Below, one piece after another: positions 53,846-62,240 of a stretch of DNA of 64,000 nucleotides (the first letter of the stretch is position 1; every line of letters starts with the position of its first letter). This DNA comes from Litoreibacter albidus. GTDB lineage: Bacteria; Pseudomonadota; Alphaproteobacteria; Rhodobacterales; Rhodobacteraceae. Where the stretch lies: assembly GCF_900107015.1 (NCBI RefSeq), contig NZ_FNOI01000004.1, positions 1 through 64,000 on the forward strand, written 5' to 3'. Under the pieces are notes generated by a model. The model had not been told where the DNA came from. It made no database searches and worked only from the letters and a program-made list of their open reading frames with translations. The position numbers and the translations under genes are program-made.

Positions 53846-55471
53846 ATGGGCTGGATGGCAGATGAGGCGGGGCTGGAAAAACACGCGGCGAACTTCGTCC
53901 CCCTGACGCCGCTATCCCACCTGAACCGCGCGCGGGAGGTTTTCCCCGACCGCACGGCTGTGGTTTACGGCGGCATGCGACGCTCCTACGCGCAGTACCA
54001 TGCGCGGGTGTCGCGCCTTGCCAGCGCCCTGACCAAGCGCGGCGTGAAACCCGGTGATGTGGTCGCCACTGCGCTGCCCAACCTTCCGCCTCAAGCGGAG
54101 GCGCATTTTGGCATACCCGCCTGCGGCGCGGTGCTGAACACCATAAACACCCGCCTTGATAGCGGCACGGTCAGCTACATTTTTGACCACGGCGAGGCCG
54201 CGATTATCCTGTGCGACACGCAGTTTTTGCCGATGGTAGAAGCCGCCAAGGCGGGTTGCGACAGCGGCGGCCCCCTGATTATCGAGGTGCCCGACGAGGC
54301 CGCAGGCTATACCGCTACGGGCCGCCACCCGACCTATGAGGACTTGCTGGCCGAGGGGGATCCAGATGCCCCTTGGCAGATGCCCGACGATGAATGGGAG
54401 AGCCTCGCGCTGAACTACACCTCCGGCACCACGGGACGGCCCAAGGGCGTCGTTTACAGCCACCGTGGCGCGTATCTGATGACCATGGGCACGGTGATTT
54501 CGTGGCGCATGCAACTGTTCCCGACCTATCTGGCGATCGTGCCCATGTTCCACTGCAACGGCTGGAACCACGCATGGATGCTGCCCGCCTTGGGCGGCAC
54601 GCTACACTGCTGCCGCGATGTCACCGCGGAGGCGATTTACACCGCGATTGCGGAGGAAGGCGTCACCCATTTTGGCGGGGCGCCTATCGTGCTGAATATG
54701 CTGGTCAACGCGCCGGACACTGCGCGCAAGCCCTTTGCCCACCAAGTCGAGGTCTTCACCGCCGGTGCGCCCCCTGCCCCCGCAACCTTGCAAAAGATTG
54801 AAGCCTTGGGCTTCAACGTGACCCAAGTTTACGGGCTGACGGAAACCTACGGCCATGTCACCGAATGCCTGTGGAACCCCGACTGGGACGCGCACCCAGA
54901 CACACACAAGCCCGCGTTGAAGGCCCGCCAAGGCGTGGCCTTCCCGATGATGGAATATGTAACCGTCGTGGACGAGCACAACGCGCAGCTGCCCATGGAC
55001 GAAGCCAGCCAAGGCGAGATTGTGATGCGCGGGAACTCGGTGATGAAGGGGTATTACAAGAACCCAAGCGCCACGGCGGAGGCCTTTGACGGCGGGCATT
55101 TTCATTCCGGCGATATCGCCGTCCAGCACCCTGACGGGCACATCCAAATATCCGACCGCGCCAAGGATATCATCATCTCCGGCGGCGAAAATGTCTCCTC
55201 GGTCGAGGTCGAGGGCGTGTTGATGTCCCATCCTGCCGTGTCGCTTTGCGCGGTTGTGGCCATGCCGGATGACACATGGGGCGAGGTGCCTTGCGCCTTC
55301 GTGGAGTGGAAGGAGGACGCACAGACCACAGAGGCCGAGCTGATCGCCCACACCCGCGCCGAATTGGCGGGGTTCAAAACCCCGAAGCGCGTGGTTTTCC
55401 AAGAGTTGCCGAAAACCTCGACCGGCAAAATACAGAAGTTTGAATTACGCGAATTGGCCAAAACGCTGTGA
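53846..55471 (+). CDS. acyl-CoA synthetase (AMP-forming)
   Basis: 541 aa from the ATG at 53846, seven bases after GGGAGGG. ATG codons at 53840 and 53855 are possible. ANL-family motifs: LNYTSGTTGRPKGVVYSHRG (P-loop), QVYGLTETYGHVTE, SGDIAVQHPDGHIQISDRAKDIIISGGENVSSVE, and the catalytic Lys in TSTGKIQKF. It activates a medium- or long-chain or related carboxylic acid. The length also fits DmdB-type methylmercaptopropionate-CoA ligases; the sequence alone does not decide. Confidence 0.92.
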   Translation: MGWMADEAGLEKHAANFVPLTPLSHLNRAREVFPDRTAVVYGGMRRSYAQYHARVSRLASALTKRGVKPGDVVATALPNLPPQAEAHFGIPACGAVLNTINTRLDSGTVSYIFDHGEAAIILCDTQFLPMVEAAKAGCDSGGPLIIEVPDEAAGYTATGRHPTYEDLLAEGDPDAPWQMPDDEWESLALNYTSGTTGRPKGVVYSHRGAYLMTMGTVISWRMQLFPTYLAIVPMFHCNGWNHAWMLPALGGTLHCCRDVTAEAIYTAIAEEGVTHFGGAPIVLNMLVNAPDTARKPFAHQVEVFTAGAPPAPATLQKIEALGFNVTQVYGLTETYGHVTECLWNPDWDAHPDTHKPALKARQGVAFPMMEYVTVVDEHNAQLPMDEASQGEIVMRGNSVMKGYYKNPSATAEAFDGGHFHSGDIAVQHPDGHIQISDRAKDIIISGGENVSSVEVEGVLMSHPAVSLCAVVAMPDDTWGEVPCAFVEWKEDAQTTEAELIAHTRAELAGFKTPKRVVFQELPKTSTGKIQKFELRELAKTL

Positions 55472-55578
55472 ATAGGGCGACTGATTTAATCCGGCGCTGT
55501 CCTCAAACGCATTGAGCCACCACGGCTTTCAAGCTATCGTGCCTGTGGACAACAAGAATGAGCAGGCAGCCGCGACAA

Positions 55579-56595
55579 ATGACGGCGTTGAAAGAATATG
55601 ATCGCTTGGAATCGACGGGTATTTGGCGCGAAAGCCCCGATGCCCAACGTCGCGACGTTCTGCTGTCTTTTGGTGATGCCACACTGATCATCCGCGACAA
55701 GACCGATACCGCCTTGGCCCATTGGTCGCTTCCGGCGATTGAACGGCTGAACCCCGGCGCGCGCCCTGCCCTGTTCCGCCCCGGCCCTGATGCCGGTGAA
55801 GAGCTGGAGCTGGACGACGCCACGCTGATCGACGCCATTGAGAAAATTCGCAAAACCGTGGCCCGCCGTCGTCCGCATCGTGGGCGGCTTCGGCTCTACA
55901 TCTTTACGGGTCTGATCGCGGCCATAGGGGCGCTTGGTTACTTCTGGCTGCCCGGCGCGCTGGTGCGCCATACGCTGACCGTGGTGCCCGACAGCAAGCG
56001 TTTGGCCATCGGCAGCGACCTGCTCACCCATATGACACGCCTGACGGGCGATACATGCCAAAGCAGCCTCGGCTCCGCAGCGCTGGCGCGTCTGAAGGCG
56101 CGGGTCTTGGGGGACGCGGTTCGCAAGGCCTACATCGTGCCGTCGGGGCCAAATGGGGCGCTGTATCTACCCGGTGGCTTGCTGCTGCTTAACAGCTCGG
56201 TGGTTGAAGATCACGACGATGCGGACGTCGTCGCGGGCTACATGCTGGCCGCGGCGGAGCAAGCCAGCCTCAATGATCCGATGGAGCAGTTTTTGCGCGA
56301 TGTGGGCGCAAGCGCCACGCTGCACCTGCTCACCAGTGGGCAGGTCGAGGACGACGTGCTGAAAGACTACGCGGAGACCTTAATGGCCGCCCCAACGCCA
56401 CGCCCGAATGCGTCCTTGCTGTTGGACCGCTTCGCAACCGCCAAGGTCGCCTCCAGCCCCTACGCCTATGCCGTTGATGTAACCGGAGAAAGCACGCTGG
56501 AGCTGATTGAGGCCGATCCCTACCGCGGCATTGAAGCCCCACGCCTGATATCTGACGGCGACTGGATCAGCCTGCAAGATATCTGCGCCGAGTAA
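55579..56595 (+). CDS. M48-like membrane protein without HExxH
   Basis: 338 aa from the ATG at 55579 (ATG at 55558 also possible). One hydrophobic segment near 105-130 (LYIFTGLIAAIGALGYFWL) anchors a C-terminal periplasmic part. That part follows the M48 peptidase layout (KAYIVPSGPNGALYLPGGLLLLNSSVVEDHDDADVVAGYML), but at the place of the zinc motif HExxH reads AGYMLAAAEQ. It is therefore probably inactive as a protease. Function unknown. Confidence 0.65.
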   Translation: MTALKEYDRLESTGIWRESPDAQRRDVLLSFGDATLIIRDKTDTALAHWSLPAIERLNPGARPALFRPGPDAGEELELDDATLIDAIEKIRKTVARRRPHRGRLRLYIFTGLIAAIGALGYFWLPGALVRHTLTVVPDSKRLAIGSDLLTHMTRLTGDTCQSSLGSAALARLKARVLGDAVRKAYIVPSGPNGALYLPGGLLLLNSSVVEDHDDADVVAGYMLAAAEQASLNDPMEQFLRDVGASATLHLLTSGQVEDDVLKDYAETLMAAPTPRPNASLLLDRFATAKVASSPYAYAVDVTGESTLELIEADPYRGIEAPRLISDGDWISLQDICAE

Positions 56596-56602
56596 TCCGC
56601 GC

Positions 56603-57556
56603 TTAGAACAGGCCGAAAATCCGCTTTTGGCGCGCAGTTGCGCGTTTACCTGTTGCGGGGTCAATCAGATAGCGCGGCACTGTGTTCGACCAAACAAGCT
56701 CCATCTGGGCCTTGCCCGACGTGGTGCCAACACCGCGCAACGGGTTCAGGCGATCATCGTCCCACGCTTTCTTATAGCCCTTGGGCAGCTTCATGCGCGA
56801 TTCAGCGATCTTGCGGTTGGCACCTTTCGGGCCAACCAACTGGCCTTGGGTCGTGTTGCGGCTTTGCGGTGAAATTTCTTCGCGCACGACGCTGCGCGGG
56901 GTGCTGCCTTGCGGGCCGCACCGCGCACCTTGGTTGATGTATTGCGCACTAAGCTCGCTTGCGCCGCAGCGGTACACAATCTTGGGTTGTGCAGTGGCAC
57001 GGCGCTTGTCCACCCGCTTGCGGACCACTTGGGGCTGCGCTGTCGGGGTTTGAACTGCGGGGGCCGGTACGGCCTTGCGCACGATGCGCGTTTGCGGCTT
57101 CGGCGCGGCGACGGATTTGCGCACCACACGCGGCTGCACTTGTGGCACCTCGACCGTTTTGCGCACGACGCGTTTCGTGGTTGGCTTGGGCGCGGCTGGG
57201 ATCACCTTGGTGGTCCGCTTCACGATCTTTGCACCGGCAGGGATGGACGGGGCGGTCGCTTGGCGCACGGGCTTGCGCGGGGCAGTTTGGACGGCTTGCG
57301 TGCTGCCGCGCAGGCTTGGCTGCTGACCGCAAACCAGCTTGCGAGAACGCGTCACCCGAGGAACCCAAGTGACGTTGCCGCTGTAGCCTGCACGGATGTA
57401 GACGCACCCGCGACTATCGACGTATTGGTTGCCTTTGAAGGAGGCTGGCGGGCGCTCCGCAGGCCCCTTGTCGCTACGCAAATTCTGGGCGTCAGCGCCA
57501 ATGAGCCCCATGCTCAGCGCCAAGATAGACACAGATAGCAGTCGCAAAAATCGCAT
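56603..57556 (-). CDS. exported repeat-rich basic protein
   Basis: 317 aa from the ATG at 57556. Signal peptide MRFLRLLSVSILALSMGLIG. After a Cys-containing segment (QYVDSRGCVYIRAGYSG) comes a low-complexity stretch with repeats of the form R-V-V-R-K-x-V-x-x-P-x-x-Q. These lie at about residues 130-180. The end (WDDDRLNPLRGVGT...QMELVWSNTVPRYLIDP) is well conserved in appearance. Probably a cell-envelope or peptidoglycan-associated protein. Family not recognised. Confidence 0.65.
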   Translation of the reverse strand: MRFLRLLSVSILALSMGLIGADAQNLRSDKGPAERPPASFKGNQYVDSRGCVYIRAGYSGNVTWVPRVTRSRKLVCGQQPSLRGSTQAVQTAPRKPVRQATAPSIPAGAKIVKRTTKVIPAAPKPTTKRVVRKTVEVPQVQPRVVRKSVAAPKPQTRIVRKAVPAPAVQTPTAQPQVVRKRVDKRRATAQPKIVYRCGASELSAQYINQGARCGPQGSTPRSVVREEISPQSRNTTQGQLVGPKGANRKIAESRMKLPKGYKKAWDDDRLNPLRGVGTTSGKAQMELVWSNTVPRYLIDPATGKRATARQKRIFGLF

Positions 57557-57624
57557 ATTAGTCCCCACCAAATATAGTGGGGACAATGCAACACCTACAC
57601 AATCAAGTAAAGTCTGAAACTACC

Positions 57625-58263
57625 TTATTTTGTGCCGAACATGCGGTCACCCGCATCCCCTAGCCCCGGCACAATATATCCATTCGCGTCCAGTTTGCTG
57701 TCCAAAGACGCGGTCACAATCGGCACATCTGGGTGGGCTTCCTTCATCCGCGCCACGCCTTCCGGTGCCGCCAGCAGGCACAGGAAGCTTATGTTTTTAG
57801 CGCCGGATTTCTTCAGAAGATCAATCGCCGCAACTGAGGAATTGCCCGTCGCAAGCATAGGATCGACCGCGATAACCATGCGGTCTTCCATGTGCTCTGG
57901 CACCTTGAAATAGTACTGAACCGGCTGCAGCGTTTCCTCGTCGCGGTACAGCCCCACGAAGCCTACGCGAGCCGAGGGGATCAGCTCCAGCATGCCGTCA
58001 AGCAGCCCGTTGCCCGCGCGCAGGATCGAAATTAGTGCCAGTTTGCGACCGGCGAGCGTGGGTGCGTCCATTTCCTGAACGGGCGTCTCGATCCGTTTTG
58101 TTTCCATCTCCAGATTGCGCGTAACCTCATAGGCAAGGAATTGGCTGATCTCCCTCAGAAGCTGCCGGAAGACCGCCGTGGAGGTCTCCTTCTCGCGCAT
58201 GAGGGTCAGTTTGTGCTGCACCAGCGGGTGGTTTACAATCGTCAGATGAGGGGTATCGCTCAT
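57625..58263 (-). CDS. upp: uracil phosphoribosyltransferase
   Basis: 212 aa. The PRPP loop [21 protein letters not shown] is the family signature, and the uracil-binding segment near [16 protein letters not shown] ends the protein. It makes UMP from uracil and PRPP. Last gene of the operon cdd-deoA-deoB-add-upp, 4 bp overlap with add. Confidence 0.96.
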   Translation of the reverse strand: MSDTPHLTIVNHPLVQHKLTLMREKETSTAVFRQLLREISQFLAYEVTRNLEMETKRIETPVQEMDAPTLAGRKLALISILRAGNGLLDGMLELIPSARVGFVGLYRDEETLQPVQYYFKVPEHMEDRMVIAVDPMLATGNSSVAAIDLLKKSGAKNISFLCLLAAPEGVARMKEAHPDVPIVTASLDSKLDANGYIVPGLGDAGDRMFGTK

Positions 58264-59234
58264 GTGGTGGGCTCCAGTGTCTTAAGTAGCTTTTCGCGGG
58301 TAACTGTGTCGCAGAACGCGGCTTTGGCGGCGGTGACATTGACCTCCCGCACGACCTCGTCGTCCCAGCCGAAGGTGTCGGCAAGGCGGTCGTATTCCGC
58401 GCTTAGGGTGGTGTGAAAGAACGGCGGATCATCGGTCGAAACCGTGACCGGCACGCCGCGCTCGCGCAGCTTTTCGATCGGGTGGCTGCGCCAGTCGGGG
58501 TAGACACCAAGCGCCACGTTAGAGCCAGGGCAGACCTCCAAGACGATCCCGTGTTCTGCCAGATGATCGACCAGTGCGAGGTCGTCGATGGCTTGGACGC
58601 CGTGGCCCACGCGGTCCACCTTGAGATCGCGCACGGCTTGCCACACAGAGTCTGCCCCACCCCATTCGCCAGCGTGGGTCGTCAGGCGCAGTCCGGCCTC
58701 ACGGGCCATGTCAAAACTATATGCATAGTCGCCTTGGGTGCCGACCATTTCATCGCCTCCCATGCCAAATCCGGTGATGAACCCGCCCGCTGTCTCAGCC
58801 GCGCATTTCGCCGCGACTTTGGCTTGGTCCGGCCCGAAGTGACGGATGCAGGTGACGATGCCGCGCATCTCGATTTCGGGAAGTTTTGCTGCGGCCTCTT
58901 GCATCGCGTTCATATATTCGCGCCATGCGCCGACGTCGCCCCCGCCGCAGAAGTCGGGTGACAGGAAGGCCTCCGTGTAAATCACGCCCTGCGCGATGGA
59001 TTGCTCCAACACGGCGGTGGTCAGCCGCGCGAATTCCTCTGGCCCTGTCAGCACTGTGCAAGCCGCCTCGTAGACGCTTAGAAACTGGTTGAAGCTTTCA
59101 AACTTGTAAGAGCCATCATCGTTGAAGACACCATCCAGATTGACGCCCTTTTCTTGCGCGAGACCGCGAATGAAGGCCGGGGGCGCGGCGCCCTCAATAT
59201 GGAGGTGCAATTCTACCTTGGGTATCGTGCTCAC
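58260..59234 (-). CDS. add: adenosine deaminase
   Basis: 324 aa. Zinc ligands in [10 protein letters not shown] (HxH), [14 protein letters not shown] (His) and STDDPPFF (Asp), with the catalytic Glu in [13 protein letters not shown] context upstream. It deaminates adenosine to inosine. Overlaps deoB and upp by 4 bp each. Adenine deaminase specificity is a possible alternative. Confidence 0.93.
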   Translation of the reverse strand: MSTIPKVELHLHIEGAAPPAFIRGLAQEKGVNLDGVFNDDGSYKFESFNQFLSVYEAACTVLTGPEEFARLTTAVLEQSIAQGVIYTEAFLSPDFCGGGDVGAWREYMNAMQEAAAKLPEIEMRGIVTCIRHFGPDQAKVAAKCAAETAGGFITGFGMGGDEMVGTQGDYAYSFDMAREAGLRLTTHAGEWGGADSVWQAVRDLKVDRVGHGVQAIDDLALVDHLAEHGIVLEVCPGSNVALGVYPDWRSHPIEKLRERGVPVTVSTDDPPFFHTTLSAEYDRLADTFGWDDEVVREVNVTAAKAAFCDTVTREKLLKTLEPTT

Positions 59235-60370
59235 AAGAAGTTCCTTCCGGGGCCGTGCTCTGACAGGCCCAAATAATCTGCGACCGAGGCCGCGACGTCG
59301 ACAAACATGACCTGCCCTATATCTTTGACACCCGCGCCGACAGCCAAAACCGGCACCTGCTCACGCGTGTGGTCCGTGCCGCCCCATGTGGGATCGTTGC
59401 CGTGGTCAGCGGTGAATAGCATGAGGTCGTCGTCGCGCAGCTTGGCCATGATGCGGCCGATCTCCGCGTCGAACCATTCGAGGTGCGCGGCGTAGCCTTC
59501 TGGGTCACGGGTATGGCCATATAGACTGTCGAATTCCACGAAGTTCGCGAACACCAACGCGCCGTCTGGGGCCTCATCGACCAAATCTGACAAGTGCACC
59601 ATTAGGGCGTCGTCAAACCCTTTGCGGGTTTCGTCCAATCCGCGCCCGGAAAAAATATCGCCAATTTTGCCGACGCCGTAAGTCGCACGCCCGTCTGCCT
59701 TCGCCCAGTCCAGCAGCGTGGGGGACGGCACCTGCATGGCATAATCATGCCGGTTCTTGGTGCGCTTGAAGCTTGCCGCATCTTCGCCAACAAACGGCCG
59801 CGAGATGACGCGCCCCACATTCATTGCGTGCAGCATCGGGGCCATGTGTTGGCACAGCGCCTGCAAGCGTTCCTGCCCGAAGCTTTCCTCATGGGCGGCG
59901 ATCTGGAACACGCTATCAGCGGAGGTGTAGCAGATGGGCTTGCCGCTGCGCATATGCTCCTCGCCCAGCTGCTCGATAATCACCGTGCCGGAAGCATGGC
60001 AGTTGCCCAGAATGCCGTCCGTGCCGCAGAAGCTCGCGACCTCCTCCACGATTTCGGGCGGGAAGCTGGGCGCCGTGTCGGGGAAATAGAGCCAGTCCCA
60101 AGGAACCGGAACGCCGGACAGCTCCCAATGGCCGGAAGGGGTGTCCTTGCCTTGCGAGACCTCCGTTGCAACGCCGTGAAGCCCTTGGGCTGCGGGTGCG
60201 TCGATGCCCATGGCCTGTCCCAAACCCAGCCGCATCAGGTTGGGCATTTTCAGGCCGACTTTTTCGTGGATATGCAACAGAGTGTTCGACCCAGCGTCGC
60301 CAAAGCTGGCCGCGTCGGGCGCGTTGCCGCAGCCCACGGAGTCCAGCACCACAAGGAAGGCGCGGCTCAT
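59231..60370 (-). CDS. deoB: phosphopentomutase
   Basis: 379 aa. Alkaline-phosphatase-like metal motifs: FLVVLDSVGCGNAPDA at the N-terminus, LFTADHGNDPTWGGTDHTREQVPVL near the end. Interconverts ribose or deoxyribose 1- and 5-phosphates. A little shorter than the 400-aa enterobacterial enzyme. It overlaps deoA by 4 bp. Confidence 0.95.
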   Translation of the reverse strand: MSRAFLVVLDSVGCGNAPDAASFGDAGSNTLLHIHEKVGLKMPNLMRLGLGQAMGIDAPAAQGLHGVATEVSQGKDTPSGHWELSGVPVPWDWLYFPDTAPSFPPEIVEEVASFCGTDGILGNCHASGTVIIEQLGEEHMRSGKPICYTSADSVFQIAAHEESFGQERLQALCQHMAPMLHAMNVGRVISRPFVGEDAASFKRTKNRHDYAMQVPSPTLLDWAKADGRATYGVGKIGDIFSGRGLDETRKGFDDALMVHLSDLVDEAPDGALVFANFVEFDSLYGHTRDPEGYAAHLEWFDAEIGRIMAKLRDDDLMLFTADHGNDPTWGGTDHTREQVPVLAVGAGVKDIGQVMFVDVAASVADYLGLSEHGPGRNFL

Positions 60371-61680
60371 ACCGATATCCGATCAATGAACAGCGGTGGC
60401 ACAGCCACCTTGGCCGCCCCGATTTGGAACGCCTTACGCACCGCGCGCTCGGCCTTGGCCGCGGCTTCTTCGGTGGCGGCGTGGACCATCGCAAGCGGCG
60501 TACTTTTGTCGACCGCCTCACCGATGCGCTTGAACCCTGACAGGCCGACCGAGGGGTCTATTTTATCCGTCTCGCGACGTCGCCCACCGCCCATCTCAAC
60601 CACAGCCAACCCTAAGGCGCGTGTGTCGATGCTGCGCACGTAACCGGTGGCCAGCGGCAACACCTCCCGCACGATATTGGCTTCTGGCAGGCAAAAGCGC
60701 CAGCTTTGGTCAAAATCGGTAGGGCCGCCCAGATAAGCCACCATGCGGCAGAACCGTTCCATGGCCGCGCCAGAGTTGATAGCCTCGTTGAGCATCCCCC
60801 ACGCGCTTTCCGCGTCGATCTGCGCTTGCTTGCTATTGGCCAAAAGCTCCGCCCCCAAGGCTAGTGCCACTTCGCGCAGGCGCTTTTGCCCCGTTCCGCT
60901 CAGCGCTTCCATCACCGCCCGCATCTCCACTGCGTTGCCTGCCGCTGTGGCCAAAGGCTGCGACATATCGGTGATCAGTGCGGTTGTGGGGCATCCCGCG
61001 CCGCTTGCGACCTCGACCAGTGAATACGCCAAACGTTTAGCTTGCGCGGGGTCTTGCATGATCGCGCCGTTGCCAGCCTTCACATCCAACACCAAGCCTT
61101 GAATGCCAGCCGCCAGCTTTTTGGCCAAGATCGAGGCCGTAATCAGGTCGATACTGTCGACCGTCGAGGTCACATCGCGAATGGCGTAGAGCCGTCGGTC
61201 AGCAGGCGCTACCTGCCCCGACGCGCCAACAATAGCGCAGCCGACCTCGCGCACCACATGTTGCAGCTTGGACGTGCTGACGGTGCTTACAAATCCAGGG
61301 ATGGCTTCGAGCTTATCCAGCGTGCCGCCCGTGTGTCCAAGCCCGCGCCCCGACACCATCGGCACAAAAGCACCGCACGCAGCCAAAGCGGGCGCCAGCA
61401 CCATAGAGACAGGATCGCCCACGCCGCCGGTGGAGTGTTTATCGAGCACCGGCCCTGGCAGCTTCCAACGCAGCATATCGCCACTGTCGCGCATCCCTTC
61501 GGTAAGGCCGACGCGACCATCCGCGCCCAAACCTTCCATCGCAACGGCCATTGCGAATGCGCCTGCTTGCGCGTCGCTCACGCCAGCCTGCTCGGCCAGC
61601 GCCTTGCCGAACCAACGGCACTCTGCGGCGGTGACGGGTTGGCGGGTGCGGATTTTACCTATGATCTGTGCGGCATCCAT
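60367..61680 (-). CDS. deoA: thymidine phosphorylase
   Basis: 437 aa. Family signature KHSTGGVGDPVSMVLAPALAACG binds phosphate and substrate, and SGRGLGHTGGTLDKLEAIPG follows. It cleaves thymidine to thymine and deoxyribose 1-phosphate. Located 3 bp after cdd, within the salvage operon. Confidence 0.96.
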   Translation of the reverse strand: MDAAQIIGKIRTRQPVTAAECRWFGKALAEQAGVSDAQAGAFAMAVAMEGLGADGRVGLTEGMRDSGDMLRWKLPGPVLDKHSTGGVGDPVSMVLAPALAACGAFVPMVSGRGLGHTGGTLDKLEAIPGFVSTVSTSKLQHVVREVGCAIVGASGQVAPADRRLYAIRDVTSTVDSIDLITASILAKKLAAGIQGLVLDVKAGNGAIMQDPAQAKRLAYSLVEVASGAGCPTTALITDMSQPLATAAGNAVEMRAVMEALSGTGQKRLREVALALGAELLANSKQAQIDAESAWGMLNEAINSGAAMERFCRMVAYLGGPTDFDQSWRFCLPEANIVREVLPLATGYVRSIDTRALGLAVVEMGGGRRRETDKIDPSVGLSGFKRIGEAVDKSTPLAMVHAATEEAAAKAERAVRKAFQIGAAKVAVPPLFIDRISV

Positions 61681-61683
61681 CGG

Positions 61684-62073
61684 TTACGCCATGTGGCCCG
61701 CGTCAAACGCGCCGGGGAGTAGCGCCGCGACGGTCGTGGTCTCCAAGACGCCAGACGTCGTGGCCAGCGTTACCGGCACATCCCCCGCAGAGAATTCGGC
61801 CAGCTTTTGGCGGCAGCCGCCACAAGGCGGCACGGGCGTGGGGGAGCCTGCAACGACGCAGACCTCCGCGATGTCCCGTTCACCAGCGGCGACCATTGCC
61901 GCAATCGCGCCAGCCTCCGCGCAGGTGCCTTCCGGATAGGCCACGTTCTCCACGTTGCAGCCCACAAAGACGGCACCGGACTTGGTGCGCAGCGCAGCGC
62001 CCACGTGAAATTTGGAATAAGGCGCATGCGCGTTCTCGCGAACCGAAAGCGCGTGTGGCAGCAGATCAGACAT
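61684..62073 (-). CDS. cdd: cytidine deaminase
   Basis: 129 aa, the short tetrameric type. Zinc ligands: Cys and the catalytic Glu in EGTCAEAGAI, and two Cys in PCGGCRQKL. It converts cytidine and deoxycytidine to uridine forms. First gene of the salvage operon; a 167-bp spacer separates it from prpE. Confidence 0.95.
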   Translation of the reverse strand: MSDLLPHALSVRENAHAPYSKFHVGAALRTKSGAVFVGCNVENVAYPEGTCAEAGAIAAMVAAGERDIAEVCVVAGSPTPVPPCGGCRQKLAEFSAGDVPVTLATTSGVLETTTVAALLPGAFDAGHMA

Positions 62074-62240
62074 CGGTGTCCCCCAAAGACGTTTGCGCCA
62101 ATAGTGAAGCGCGCGGCGCGGAGTTTCAATGCCTCGCTTGCGGGGAAAAGGACGGCAGAAGTGATTTTCTAGCCTGAGGCGCAGAAGACGCCGTGGGGAC
62201 GCGGCCCAACTTCACAGCGGGCAGCGCCTGATTTTCGGGA

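Noticed and set aside
44631-55471. Naming the acyl-CoA dehydrogenase dmdC and the synthetase dmdB
   Set aside because: Length and motifs fit, but both families overlap with general fatty-acid enzymes, and dmdA/dmdD are not seen here.
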